The notes below the pieces were generated by a model. That model saw only the letters and a program-made list of their open reading frames with translations, was not told where the DNA came from and did no database searches. 64,000 nt of DNA from Turritopsis dohrnii (Eukaryota > Cnidaria > Hydrozoa > Anthoathecata > Oceaniidae), in the NCBI GenBank assembly GCA_027922465.2, contig BQMF02000297.1, positions 62,001-126,000 of the forward strand. Reading direction: 5' to 3'. Below, one piece after another: positions 36,586 through 48,551 of the stretch (the stretch's first letter is position 1; each line of letters starts with the position of its first letter). The translations under genes and the position numbers were made by a program.

Positions 36586-39500
36586 TTAATAACACGACTG
36601 TTTAAGTCTTGGTATAATGACCATGAGATCTCGACTCTGATGGCATATGTTCACATGGACAAATTTCGCCAAAATTCGAGCTACCGGTATAAAAGAAGCA
36701 GCACCTGCTGGTTCAAACAAACTTCTATACCAAACTTCAGTAAGCTTTCCAAATTTATGTTTCACTTTATTTGGCACCGGCAAAAACCAATTGCAGTATG
36801 CAAACCAGTGTTCCTGATGAAGCCCATCAATCATGAAGCAATGCTTTATGAAAAAATCAACTTGCCCTGGCTGTGGTGATAAACCCATGTTGTCATAACT
36901 TCTAATTTCTCCGTCAGCACCAGCCCAGTACGCCATTATGTAAGAGGATCGACTGTTACGAGATGCACTAGATCCAATAACATCACCAGCAACACTAATT
37001 TCAGTTACTTTATGAAATGAAGCCGGAACAATAACATTATCGAAGTTAACTAGAGGATACAAATGTTTGTATGTGTTCTTCAAATTAAAAAGTTCAAAAG
37101 TTGAAAATGTACTTATCACTTCCTTACTTAAAGAAGTGATGTACTTTGCATCATACCAAATCTGTGTCGAGGAGTCACAAAGTCTGAAAAAAAATTAGAA
37201 AAATAGAACACAAAAGATCTGCAAGAATAACTGAGTCGTTTACAACCAATCAGGGATCAATTGAAGGAGGGCTATTTTGGTATTGTTTCTATTTGTTTAT
37301 TGGATTGTAACAAAAAGCTGAATACCTGGAAGACAATTTGCAGACTGTTGCTAAGTTGACACACTCCATATCATTAAGTGTTCCTCTCTGACTGTTTGCA
37401 TTCTCTAGTAGTTGGAATATGTTGATCAACATATCTTCTTGAAGGCTTGGCTTATCCAGATTGAGGACAACATTATCTCGACAGAATCTTTTCATGATTG
37501 TCAGCTCAATATTTCTTCTGTTATTAGAAAGAAGACCAAGAATACCATTGTACCTACAAAATAACTCAAACATAAAACACCAGCGTTGAAATTCATCGCA
37601 GTATGGATTTCTTAGCTGATTCCTTTACTTAGCAGCACTTTCAACAATATCGTAAATATCTCATCAAAATAACACATAAGAAAAAAATAAATAATAAAAA
37701 CATATTTATTAAAATGAGTTTTACCTTTCAAAGCTGAACAGCCAGAAGGAATAAATAGGCCCAAAATCAAGAATGCATTTCTTAAGATGGCAGTGGAGAT
37801 GCATATTTGGTGTTACTGAACCTTGACCATACAAGTTTTCGAAAGATACGCAAAAGTTTTTTAACAACTCATGAGCAACAATAATGTCATTTTTTGAAAT
37901 GACACGACGGCACAGATACTGACAAGCTAGTACGAATTTTCTGAAACATTCCAGATCCTGTGAAGGGATAACATCTTCCAAGCAGTAAATGGAGAATAGG
38001 AGAGTCCAATTCTTATATTCATCAGCAGTAAACCCGTCAAAGCTGCTAGAAATTTTTCTTGGAATTTTTCCAACATCACAGGGAACAAGAAATGCATCAC
38101 TTTTTTCTTGCATTTTCTCAAGACTTGATTTATTGAGATATCCCAAATCTTTCCATATCTTTAAAATCTTTTTTGTGGCACCCAAGAATAAGTTATGCAT
38201 TGGGTCAATTATGGACATCCGCACTGTATCAAAATAAGGAAGTTCGGCTAATACTGAAAACCTAGTTCCATAAAGGGATTCTAATGTTTCCTTCTCATGG
38301 GCAGTGTTACGATCCAGGATTTCGCACATTTGCTGCCTATGCTGTTCAGTTGTTCTCTCTTCCTAAAGGTCAACATCATGAAACCCAGCATAATTCCGAT
38401 TTCCTATTGGTCCAGGAAATGTTTTATTACATCTCGAACATCCACGACATGCAGCGTGACCTTGAAAATAAAATCATTGCAACATATTAGAATAAAAATA
38501 CTTTAAGTGTACAAACTTTCGCGAGCAGAAACTTTCGCGATATTTTGCCTTTTTCGCGAAAGTTTATACGTTCAAAAATTCTTAAATAAGCATTTCGCAA
38601 AAGTTTATGCTCGCGAAAAACGTGATTTCCCTCAATTCGCAAAAGTTTATGCACGTGAAAAAAAAAAAGAAAAGAAAGAATTACGTATTTTTATACGTGT
38701 TTTTTTTTCGAAACCAAAGTGCTTAGATAACCAAATTCAAAATGCAAGATTTCAATTTCTCATTAAAGACATTTACTAATAGTGTGAAAAAACAATTGTT
38801 TTTCTTGGAAAAACCCTACCTCTAAGATTTCATATTTTCTCAACTCGCGAAAGTTTATTCTTCGCTAAATTTTCCAAGATTGTTCATTCGCAAAAGTTTA
38901 TGCCCGCGAAAAAAAGTTTTGTGTCTAATTCGCGAAAGTTTATGCCCAAAATTTTGCGAGTTTTGATTCGCGCGAAACTTTCTGCTCACGCAAATTTGTA
39001 CACTTAAAGTAATGTTAGAGAAACTTTTACAAGAGCATTTCTCAGGAAGTACTTGCAAAAGAAAAGCAATTTTCAGGACAAACATTAAAATTCATCATAC
39101 TTAAAAATCCACATAATTTTCTACATGCAGGAATGTCACAACCAACACATATCAAGGCCAGACGGAAAACTTCAACTTTCTTAGTCAAAGGTGACTTGAT
39201 GGCAAATCCATTTCCCCAGGCTTCATTAAGCTCATCTACCAGTGGTTTGATAAAAGAATTGGTGGGTGGCTCTTTTTTCATGTTTGGTATAATTCCCACA
39301 AGAATCACATTTTTCCGTTTGAAACGTGCACTCCTTGGCAAATTTAGTAAAACCAGATATATCCCTCCGACAGAAAAGCTACTCAAATGTTTGTATGGCT
39401 GGAACCAGTCCACATTCAGCATAACTGCGTAGTTTCGAGGTTCACTAAAATACCATTTTCCATCCCGCTGAAAATTTTTCCATATCTCACCATCATAAAT

Positions 39501-40346
39501 GTCACTAAGAACACCTGGCATACTACCCAACGATCTCGATTTCTCACACTGCTCTTCAAATCCTTCTCGATTTATCAGTAGCTGTAAAGAATCCTTTATA
39601 GACCGATAACAGTAAGTTGCGTAAGGATACAAAATTGAACTAGAGTTAGTTTTAACAGTTTTCATGAGTAACTGTCCACAATCTTTTCTAAATTGTTTAG
39701 ATGGATGATGTGGATATTTAACAAAAGTACATTTTCTTGATACCTCTTCGCCTCTATATTTTGTAGTACACTGATTGATATCATAAAGATTATGGCACTG
39801 AAGACAGACCACATATTTCCTAAAGAATGTTTTTCTCATTGAAAGAAACTGGTGAAATAGATAAAGTGAAGAAGGAAATAGTTTGGCCAAGGTTGCTAAT
39901 AGCAGATCTGAGTCTTTACTCAAAGCTTTCAAAAATGCAGAAATAACTTTTAAAATGAACTCTAAAGAGTTATCAGTGATGTTAAACACATATTGCCAGT
40001 ATGCCAGTAGAAGACAAATCCATCTGACAAGTTGCAAAGCTTGACAGTCTTCCGCAGGATTCTCTGAAAGTTCATCATCTAATAAAGATCCTTCTCTGAA
40101 CAACTCGTTAAAAATGTCATCAGAAACCTCTTCCTCTGTCATGTTTTCCCCTTCATCAGGTGTATCATTTGTTTCTTCATGATGATGATGTTGTATATCG
40201 ACTTCAATTTCAATATCTGACACACTACCTTCCGTTGAATTGTCTGCTCCTCTATTATTCTCAATGTTTACATTACACACATAGCGTGGCAAATACCGAC
40301 TGGAATAAGAGTTACCACAGATATCACAATTTAATCTTTGACTCAT
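36586..40346 (-). pseudogene. CACTA/EnSpm-like transposase, four exons, one nonsense codon
   Basis: Exons: 40346-39101, 38460-37725, 37553-37326, 37183-36586, all with GT-AG borders that keep the frame (about 935 residues). The start at 40346 gives an N-terminal CDICGNSYSSRYLPRYVC zinc-like motif. Then come an acidic stretch, NYAVMLNVDWFQPYKHLSSF, NLPRSARFKRKNVILVGIIP, ALICVGCDIPACRKLCGF, HAACRGCSRCNKTF, MSIIDPMHNLFLGATKK, DGFTADEYKNW, NMHLHCHLKKCILDFGPIYS and NNRRNIELTIMKRF. This string of blocks is the animal EnSpm/CACTA-like transposase family. A TAG at 38363-38365 interrupts the second exon. The family excises and inserts its element; expression probably starts from the shared spacer with the plus-strand gene. 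Confidence 0.85.
38501..39009. mobile_element. MITE tiled with TTCGCGAAAGTTTA, inside transposase intron
   Basis: A 509-bp element is flanked by TA (38499-38500, 39010-39011), with inverted ends starting CTTTAAGTGTACAAA. The interior repeats (T)TCGC(G/A)AAAGTTTATGC words in both orientations at least eight times. It sits inside the first intron of the CACTA-like transposase (intron 39100-38461), leaving the splice sites untouched. TA target and long inverted ends fit Tc1/mariner-type mobilisation. Confidence 0.85.
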
Positions 40347-40551
40347 GATGTTGACAAAACTATATCACTTATATCACTCAAACACTACACATTGCTACCA
40401 TCTTTCTTCTTTCATCTATCTCGTGCCATGTGTGGGAAAACTGGACACTAACAACGCTCTCGTTCTCATTCTCCCGCGCTTATTTTTAAATTTCTTCGCA
40501 TGCACGTGGTTGTTCTTTTTCCAACTTGACTTCGTGAAGATTGGTCGAACA
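40347..40551. promoter_or_regulatory. 205-bp divergent spacer between transposase and partner
   Basis: The start codons at 40346 (minus) and 40552 (plus) face away from each other across 205 bp, so both transcripts must start here or in upstream exons. Repeated ATATCACT(T/C) words lie at 40361-40380. No TATA-type core could be chosen with confidence. A shared promoter is inference from geometry. Confidence 0.5.
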
Positions 40552-41678
40552 ATGTCTCATAACATAAGCTTTTTGGAAAGTGACGTATCATCCTTGTCAT
40601 CAGATGAAGATTTTGTTGCCACTAAGAAAATGGAAGAAAATAAAACAAAAAGAAGTTTAAATTTTACTAACTGTATAGCGTCATCATCACAACACGAATC
40701 TTCTAGCAGTTCGCTTAATGCAGAAAACCAAGCGTCATTCTCGAGTGTTGTGTGTAGCACTCCAGCTGGAAAAAGCATTGAAAGTGGTAAGACATTCCTT
40801 TTAATTAATTTTAAACCACCTCGAACACATCTCAAGTTCTTGCCATTTTAATAACACTAGCCGCCAAGGCGGCGTCGCTCGCCGCCCATGTCCACCTGCT
40901 CTGTATCACTGTATCAATAAACATCAAATTTCCTTATAAACGGCTCGTACACAACTTGTGTTCAACCAGAAGCATATTCGAAGTCACAACCTCTGATAAA
41001 ACCAATCTTTTATCAGTGTAACAATACACTGAAAACGTAGAGAGAGAAAACTTCAACTTTTTATTAGCTTTTGTTTTAAAAAAGTTACGCCCTCTAACAT
41101 GGGTGCTATCAAACATAAGGGGGAAATGGTTTCTCTTTTTAAAAAGATCACACAGGAGGAGAGAAAAAAAGGCACATGCTAAATGAATAAATCGAATAAA
41201 AAAACGTTCGATCAGAACGCTTAACAATTAAAAGAAGAAATTAATTTATTAAAAGAAAAGCAATAATAAAAAAAAATTAAAAATTTTGTTTTGATATGAT
41301 ACTCTTTTTTTACCTATCGGTTTTTAAACATTTTGATTGCTCAAAAAAAAGTACACCCGTCTCAGACAGTCAGGCAAGAGTTAGTGGCAAACCGAACATA
41401 TGCTGCCACGTTCTGTCACTGCTGCTTTTTGTCCAAAATGTTTAATCAGTTAGTTTCTTTGTATTTAGTTGATGTACTGTTTTCAAAGCCAAGTCAACGT
41501 GGAATATAAAACTAACAATAATGATAAAAACAAAACGTTATTCCTATTAGTTCATCAGCCAAAAAAAGTCACGTTCGATTGGGGTTGCAATGTATTTGCT
41601 TCGAACTCACGTCGCACACAAAAAAAGAAATAATTTCGCTCACAACTTAATCTACCATTTTGCGTGACTTACAAACAA

Positions 41679-41710
<32 letters not shown>

Positions 41711-43670
41711 AGAATCGGCTATTAATATATAGATCTCATTTTGTTTTTGAATGTCACAGATCTCGTTGAATTAAAGAAAATGGTAGCAACCGTCTTGGAT
41801 CAAAATAAGAAATTGATGGAAAGAATGGACAAATTGGAAGAAAAACAAATGGAACCATCAAGTAAGAAGAAGACCATCGATGTTCCAAATGATGTTAGGG
41901 TAAATTGTATTTCAGTTTTCCTCTCCAATATGCAAAAAACCTTTGACTTATTCATGGGTATAGATGAGTTTCTGATGTTAATTACCACTTAAAGCTCTGT
42001 GTAAATTAAGTCAACCTAGATTTTGAGAATAGAATAGAATAGAATATATATTTTTGCCGCATATATTTTTGAGTGTTAATGGGTATTAATTGGATTTCTT
42101 TGCGTAAGCAAGAAATACTTTACGATCGGCCGTGTTTTTCTGGGTTTTTTTTCATCTTACTGTCCAAACCTACGCATATTTGTTTCTAAATTTTCATTGG
42201 TTCATACAAAAATCATCTAAACAGTCATTGGTTTAAAAACTCCCACTGCGCAAACTAACAAAAGCTTTTTAAAAATACCTACGAAAGAGTGTTCTCTAAT
42301 GGTCTTTTAAACTAAACACGTTTCTTTTTAAGCTTGATCTCCGGCAAAACTTTCAAAAGACTCTATTTATGCTGAATAATTGTTTCACACCTCTGTTTTA
42401 AAATCACAATACTGTGATTATCTTAACACATCTTATTGTGCGCATATTCACAAGAAAGTGACTTGATCTATGTAGTATTTATGTTGAAATCAAGCAAAAA
42501 CACTACTGTTAGTTTATAAATATTACATCACTTGGAAATTCATCTATTTGCCCATTATCGGAACTGGAACTAGTTATCACATTCTTGTTAATTTTGTCAT
42601 ATTATATTCTAGTATCACGTGAAATTGAGTTACAAAGAAGGCTATAAACAAAATATTCCAAAATGGAAAATTGATAATGGTCTGAGGTAAGATCCCATGT
42701 TTTAGCAATGTTTGTCTAATGTTTATGTGTAAGCATTCCCTATGGCTTTTTCAATTTATCATTGAATTTAATTTTAGTGCCTTTCATGAAGAAAACCTGA
42801 AGACCACAAATTATATTAGAAACTTTGTCGTTGGTCTCCACCCAAATCTACCTGATCGTGATCAAGTGATAAATGGTAAACTAAAGAATTAAAGTTTATT
42901 TTTAAAGGAAATTAACAGATTTGTTACCATTTCCCTCAATTGTTGAAATAGTCCTGCTTGCTCTTTAGTGGGAAAATGACTTGATTTTTAGATGCTAAAT
43001 CATGAATACGGTATAAGAAAATTGTTTACATTTTTATGTGCATTTTCATCTTTTTTAGCTGCTATTAAAACGTATTATGAGAGTCAGCGTACTCAGCAAC
43101 GGAAAAAGAAAAATCATCCGGAATCTATGAAGATGGTTGCAAGAAACCAAAGACGTGTTCATGTAAGTTCATCTTTCAGCTTATAATTCTCTGACTGTAA
43201 GGAACTGAATTTGATTTTCATTTGATGCGAGATCCTAGAACTAGAACTCGAGAGTCTTAACACTCCTATTGGCTGCCTTTCGACAAAATTTATTATGGTA
43301 ATGTGATAATTCAGGGTTAATTGATGTTCCTTTTTTATAGAAAGCAGAGCGGAGGGCAAAGGCACTCCAGAAAGTTGAAGGGCTCAGTGAAGAGAACAAA
43401 AGAAACATGACGAAAGCGTTGATACCTGAGATGATGTCGTCAGAGGAGGAGAAGGAAAATGATGGAGAGCGATATTTTGAAGTTAAAAAGCCCAGTTGGA
43501 GAACAAGGAAATATCAAAAGTTACTTGATAAAGTTGATTCAGCATACACCAAAACTTGTTCCAAGCGTTCCAAGGAACAGTTAGTTAAAAGAACTGTTGG
43601 TACTCCGTGCAAACGCAAAGCACCAAAAGCTCTTCCATATGGATATGATATGTTTGTTAGTGACGCGTAG
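40552..43670 (+). CDS. Partner protein of the CACTA-like element (326 aa, six exons)
   Basis: Exons: 40552-40786, 41760-41899, 42613-42686, 42778-42875, 43059-43162, 43341-43670. Every GT-AG junction keeps one open frame to the TAG at 43670. The N-terminus is serine/acid-rich (ESDVSSLSSDEDFVATKKME). A coiled coil follows (about residues 80-110: LVELKKMVATVLDQNKKLME, RMDKLEEKQ). Then come a conserved region (NYIRNFVVGLHPNLPDRDQV, AAIKTYYESQRTQQRKKKNH), a basic helical stretch, and a C-terminal block (SSEEEKENDG, KKPSWRTRKYQKLLDKVDSA). I recall this C-terminal layout from uncharacterised proteins in corals and fish. Its divergent position suggests a role like the DNA-binding second protein of plant CACTA elements, which is inference. 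A Helitron interrupts intron 1 without harm. Confidence 0.78.
40857..41733 (-). mobile_element. Complete non-autonomous Helitron in an intron
   Basis: An 877-bp element on the minus strand: TC start TCTATATATTAATAGCC at 41733, GC hairpin and CTAG end at 40857. The host A (40856) and T (41734) are the expected AT target. It is nearly identical along its length to 544-1411 and, at its 5' part, to 1-279. It lies between exon 1 and exon 2 of the partner gene and ends only 26 bp before the exon 2 acceptor, so the acceptor tract is host sequence. Confidence 0.9.
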
Positions 43671-44879
43671 TAAATTTTTGGATTGTGACACATCTGACCA
43701 AGCTTTTTATGTCTTTTTTTTTTTTTTTTTGCTAAGTTGTGTGAACCTTAATTGGAACTTTTCACAAACATTTGTCCTTTTTGCTTTTTGTGGATAAGTG
43801 CCTCTTCTGTAACCTCTTTTCACCCTGTTTTTAGAACTACTTCAGATAACTTTTGTGAGACGTTTAAAACATTTTGGGAAGGAACACATTGTCTGACACT
43901 AATTTGCTTATGTACATTTTGTAACTTATTGAACTAATTTATTGGTAGTATTATTTTATCCTTATCCCTGTAAATAACGAATGTGCTAACTAACCTACTG
44001 TTTAAAGAAAAATATTTAAAAGAACTCAAAGTGCAAATTTTCCCTTACGTCTCATGATAATTGCCAACTAATATATGTAATCGACTCCCCACTCGGAGTA
44101 GAAAGGTGTAAATGGTTCGCAGATATGCGAAGGTAATCATTCTTTTATTGCGCGTAAAACATCACGTTATCGACTTTTTAAGTGCAGATAATATCAGGTT
44201 CGCACGAATTTTCTGTCGCGTGGAATTTCATATTTTACGAATTCACTGAACCAGAAAATGTCACGTTTCTACGTTAACTGTCCGGAAGAATATGAAGTTT
44301 CTACAATAAAATCTGAAACGGAAAACATGCACTATTCTGAATGATAACTTCAGATAACTTCAAGCGTTTTCTGGCTCAGGTAACTTCAGAAACATGCAGA
44401 TAACGTGACCTTATCTTAAGGTTATCTTAAGGCAATACATTCATTGTCACTAATACTTAAGTCTTTTACAAACGTTCATTGTCTTTAAAGGCTAATGCAA
44501 AACATACTGGTCAGTAGTAGAACAACTGCTTCTAATAAAAAGGCACCAGTTATTGATGGCCTCTGCCAAGATATCATCTTTAATGCACATCGAGGAAAAT
44601 ATCACACTAAAACGCACACATGCAAGAATCTTTCCTCCCTGATCAAGATGACTCTGATATTAACACTGAATAGTTTATGTATTTTGTTTACTTATAGCGT
44701 TGTGTTGTGTTAATCTTTATCTGGTGAATTTCATTCAGAATTGTTCTTCCAATTCGTCAAACTTCATCAGCAATGACGTCATAGAAAGACTTTCTATCAT
44801 GTATAACTCTGCAAAAACAGATAATTTCTATACAACCTTTTCTTAACTTTCGTTCAGTTCAAAAATTGCTATGGAATGG
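43671..44879. other. No gene recognised; clustered ATAACTTCA words
   Basis: Downstream of the partner gene. Between about 44337 and 44430 the words GATAACTTCA, GGTAACTTCAG, AGATAACGTGACC and CTTATCTTAAGG cluster in both orientations. This may be the subterminal region of the CACTA-like element; no terminal inverted repeat was confirmed. Confidence 0.35.
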
Positions 44880-44902
44880 TATATATATATATATATATAT
44901 TA
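44880..44902. repeat. (TA)n microsatellite
   Basis: About eleven TA units directly abut the left end of the Harbinger element at 44904, overlapping its TAA target. Confidence 0.9.
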
Positions 44903-45091
44903 AAGGCTGGTTCTCACTAGAGTCGTAAGGCTTACGTAATGACAGTTTTAAGGCTTGCGCTAGTGTGAATAAAAAAGGCTGACAATTGATATAAAAAAAT
45001 TCGCTTACGATGGGTTAGAAAAATGATAAACAAAACAGACCAGAAAAGTAAATAATTGAGAAGAATTTGTGCCTTAGCTATCCTTAAACTC

Positions 45092-45809
45092 ATGGAAGAT
45101 GAAGAGGAATGTAGACCCAAACGAAGAAGATTTTGGGTAAGAAAGCTTTTTCAAGAAAGAAAAAGTCAAGAACTTCGTTTATTTGACAAAGTATATTTCT
45201 TTCGATTTGTTCGCATGACACCAGATTGTTTGGAACATTTACTTTGTTTAATCGGACCCTCTCTACAACGACAAACAACAAGAATAAGGGAACCAATTTC
45301 TGCTGCTGAAAGACTGGTTTTAACATTGAGATTTCTGACATCAGGAGAATCACAATAATCTCTCTTTTTTTTCGTTCAGGATCAGTCAAGCATCGATTTG
45401 TGTGATTTTAAGTGAAACTTACAAATTCTTGATTTCGGTGATCCTTGGTTATACCTCTTACCAAATAAATTAAAGTCTACATCATACAAACATTTTGAAA
45501 TGAGTTTCAGAACATTTAACTGCGTTACATCATGATTATGACTCATCAGAAACGAGAAAATTTGCTGTCAACGCCGAAAAATCTACCGTGCGCAATGCAA
45601 TGGCTTTTCTGCCGCACTTGATGTGGAGAGAAATGATTCGAAATGATGGCATAGAAGGGTTAAAAGAAATCAAAAATGTCAGAGGCTCAAAATATAATGA
45701 AAATGCATTGGCACGACAAGATGCTTTGAAAAATAATTACTTTATGAGTAATGATGTACTATCATGGCAGCTAGAGCATGTTCAAAGTTGTGGTCTAGTT
45801 CGGCAATAA
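45092..45809 (+). pseudogene. Harbinger transposase, core deleted
   Basis: The N-terminal block (45092-45358) has RFWVRKLFQERKSQELRLFD, YFFRFVRMTPDCLEHLL and ISAAERLVLTLRFLTSGESQ, parallel to the 27989 transposase. The C-terminal block (about 45570-45809) ends LSWQLEHVQSCGLVRQ. The catalytic DDE segment between them is missing, with non-coding sequence at 45359-45560. The element would need a transposase from elsewhere. Confidence 0.78.
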
Positions 45810-45926
45810 ATGATTCCACAAGATCATTTGTTGGTTTGTTTTCACAACACTAACAAGAGTTAAAACAAAGAAAATGAACACAAAAATTCTTCCATGATAA
45901 ACATATTATGTATTTCACTAAAAATT

Positions 45927-46678
45927 TTAATGAAGCTTGTCAAGCAACGTTAACTCATTGTTCAATTGGTCCAAAGCTATTTTGTTTATAGTTGATGATA
46001 TTTCATTTTTGGCTATACACTTCTGCCTAAAATTCAGTGTCTTTAGCTCGCCACCCACATACTTTCCAAAAATATCATCATCGGTTTCTTCTTTCTCTTC
46101 TCTTGATAATGTATCAGCCAATGATTAGAACTAGAAGTGCTAGTTTCTGTAAGCTTTTGCCATTTATTTTTTACCCATTTCGGTTGAGGTAGATGGTTTA
46201 GAGCTGTTTACATCTGTTGTTATTGTTATTGTAATGGAAATAGATACACTTTATTCAGCCATTGGTTCTTCATCTTCTGAAGCAACAGCAGTTGTGGATT
46301 CAGCAGCTGCTTCCTCGGACAGCACATTGAATTTGCTGATTCTTTTCTACACAAATTTATCAAGCCTGCTGAGAAAGGAGTACTCTTGCAGTTCTTTTTC
46401 TACTTTGATTACTGGTAAAAACAGTTTTTGCATTAAGACCTAGAAATATAATAAAACAAAATTAAATGAAAGAGAAAATGCAGTTTTTTTCATATGTCAA
46501 ACCCAAGGAGATAACTAAAGACAAACAAGCTTACCTGATTGAAATGCATATCCTTTGCAACTGCATCTCAGGCATTCTTACGTTCATTTTTATTACAAAA
46601 TGATGGTATAGTCTTGTCAAATAGACAAGGGTGTTTTTGAACAGTCCAAGCAAGTTGTTCCTCCATTTTACTCATCAT
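45927..46678 (-). pseudogene. MADF/BESS-like Harbinger partner, broken
   Basis: The start at 46678 reads MMSKMEEQLAWTVQKHPCLF, the beginning of a MADF domain. It then carries a TGA at 46568-46570 in KNA-stop-DAV, where MADF proteins have Trp. A splice donor follows MHFNQ. Downstream exon sequence includes EKELQEYSFLSRL and, at the C-terminus, DDDIFGKYVGGELKTLNF (45975-46090 region), the conserved tail of these partner proteins. Several frame breaks are present. Confidence 0.7.
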
Positions 46679-47149
46679 GAAAATTTCAAATCGAATAATT
46701 GTAGAGAGTGTCAATTTCAATTCGAACGTTTTTTTCTTACTTTGCACATTTTAGTTTTTTATAACTCTTACAATTACGACACAACATCAAAATGTAAGGC
46801 TTAAGATGGTCAATCGTAAGACAAAAGTGTTCACACTTATTTGACAAAACGCTTGCGATCTGAAAAATTTTGATCTTTGCGGTAAGCCTTAAAACTGTCG
46901 TTAGGCTTACGATTGTTGTAACGTAAGCCTTGTGACGTCTACTGAGAGCCAGTCTTAACAATGAACTATATTTTTGTCCTAGTGACATTGCCAATTCACT
47001 TCTCCCCTCTTTTGAATTCAAATAGGCCATAAAATTTTCTCTAAAAAAAGTAGGATTACACTTCATTTCATCACTCTCACAAATCAATATTCCCGCTTGA
47101 TCTGTCATCGTCCGCATAACCAGGCAGTTAATAGCTTTTATCACTAGAT

Positions 47150-47755
47150 TGATTTTGAGAAATTATCTAATGATTATTTTATTTATTTAGTGATGATTTG
47201 CCTACAGAAGATACAAAACCTACCTTCTCGCTTAAGATAAGCAGCAGTTAAAAATCTTTAAATTAGTACAAGAGTTAAGCCTAAAGAATAATTTCAACAT
47301 ACACGGTTTAGTGTCTCATCTGCAGCAAAGACTTTGCTGTTGTCGTTTATAGGAGTGGCTGATGGTCTGTTCATTGCGGCGTTGACAATAGAAAAACCTA
47401 TGCTACTAATTTTATAAACACTTCATTGTCTTGTTCACCTGTGTCTCTAACATCTACTAATGTAAATTCGTACTGGCCTTGCACACAGCAAATAAAACTA
47501 TCCTGTGCTTTTTTGTAATTAAAGTACTTGGAGCTGGTGCTTGAATAAGGACAATCTTGTCGTCATATAGCCCCCAAACAATGCAGAGAATTTCATCTTT
47601 CTTAAAACTTTTTTGCTATATGCTTCCATTTAGTTACATGTTTACATTTGATTCCAGACTGCATTGCAGGTTTCATGAATTATTCTTCCAACAGTAGTAG
47701 GACTGACCTTAAATCTTCTTCCAATAGTATTGCTAAATACCACTTGCTACAGTGG
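47150..47755 (-). pseudogene. Third Harbinger transposase remnant
   Basis: On the minus strand, pieces read NTIGRRFKVSPTTVGRIIHE (about 47735-47675). After frame changes, the DGK-type region and FNYKKAQDSFICCVQGQYEF with LVDVRDTGEQD (about 47525-47430) follow. These align to MFPISPTSIGRIINE and FFNYKKSHSIVLMAICNANY of the intact element. No ends were found; it is heavily decayed. Confidence 0.65.
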
Positions 47756-48551
47756 CATAGTCAAAGAGGGTAGAAGTGAATTGGCAATGTCAATACATAA
47801 CTCGAACCATAGATTTATTTAATGAATTGAAAGATCATTTCATTCAAAGATGGTGCTGTGGTGTACTGACGTGTTCCATCACCTTTTATTACTCGTATTT
47901 TATTTTCTGTGAAAAAGGCTGCTTTTGCATCAGCTGCACCTGCAATTTATAATATGGATACAGATATTTGTTTTACTATGGACTAATAGGGTTTCATTCA
48001 TTTCATGAATTGTAATAGCACAATTCATCCTTATGGGTTAATAAACTTAATCTTGATCTCAGAGAAGCGATGTGGTTACTTTTAATACTTGCCCATTAGA
48101 GATATTTAATTTTAAAATTTACTTTTGTCACCCAACAGCATTACATCTTTTGTGTGTCATTACCACAGATGACTTTTGAATGCCTTTTCCACCAGTTTTG
48201 TTTTTCCTTTTCAGGGCTTTCTGAGTATGGTGTCGTTAACATGTATCCCAACACGTATTCTTCTTTTTGTCTATAGAGAATACAATTTTTTATCATTTTA
48301 ACAATCTTAATCTTATGATAACAAGATTGTTTTGTCTGACAAGGACACCTGTAATAAACATGGATAATCTTATTATATTAATAGCATAGTGTGCATACCA
48401 CTTTTATTTTAGAGAGTGATGCATTTAGTTTAAATTTATGGTCAAGTTCTTCCAAGTTTCGCGTAAAACCATGTAGAGGTGAGAGACACTTTTTTCGCGC
48501 GATTAGTATAAAAGCACGTGGCATTGACGTCAGTTATTTTTCTGACCACAG
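47756..48551. other. No gene recognised; repeat fragments
   Basis: Contains an inverted copy (about 47760-47790) of the block GACATTGCCAATTCACTTCT at 46982-47001. It also holds a fragment of the GTGTGCAT / AGAGAGTG repeat family at about 48390-48520. Confidence 0.4.

Larger units (their letters stand above)
44904..46955. mobile_element. Compact decayed Harbinger element
   Basis: A 2,052-bp element with inverted ends AG(G/A)CTGG(T/C)TCTCA(C/G)TAGA, flanked by TAA (44901-44903, 46956-46958). Subterminal AAGGCTTACG words occur in both orientations (44926-44935; 46880-46930). It holds transposase pieces on plus and a MADF partner on minus, the same two-gene design as 24362-28119 but with different ends and gene sequences, and with the transposase core deleted. 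Confidence 0.85.

Noticed and set aside
36340..44045. CACTTTGA at 36349 and its inverse near 44038 as the terminal repeats of the CACTA-like element
   Set aside because: Only eight bases agree, the next bases differ and the flanking triplets do not match, so chance is likely in AT-rich DNA.
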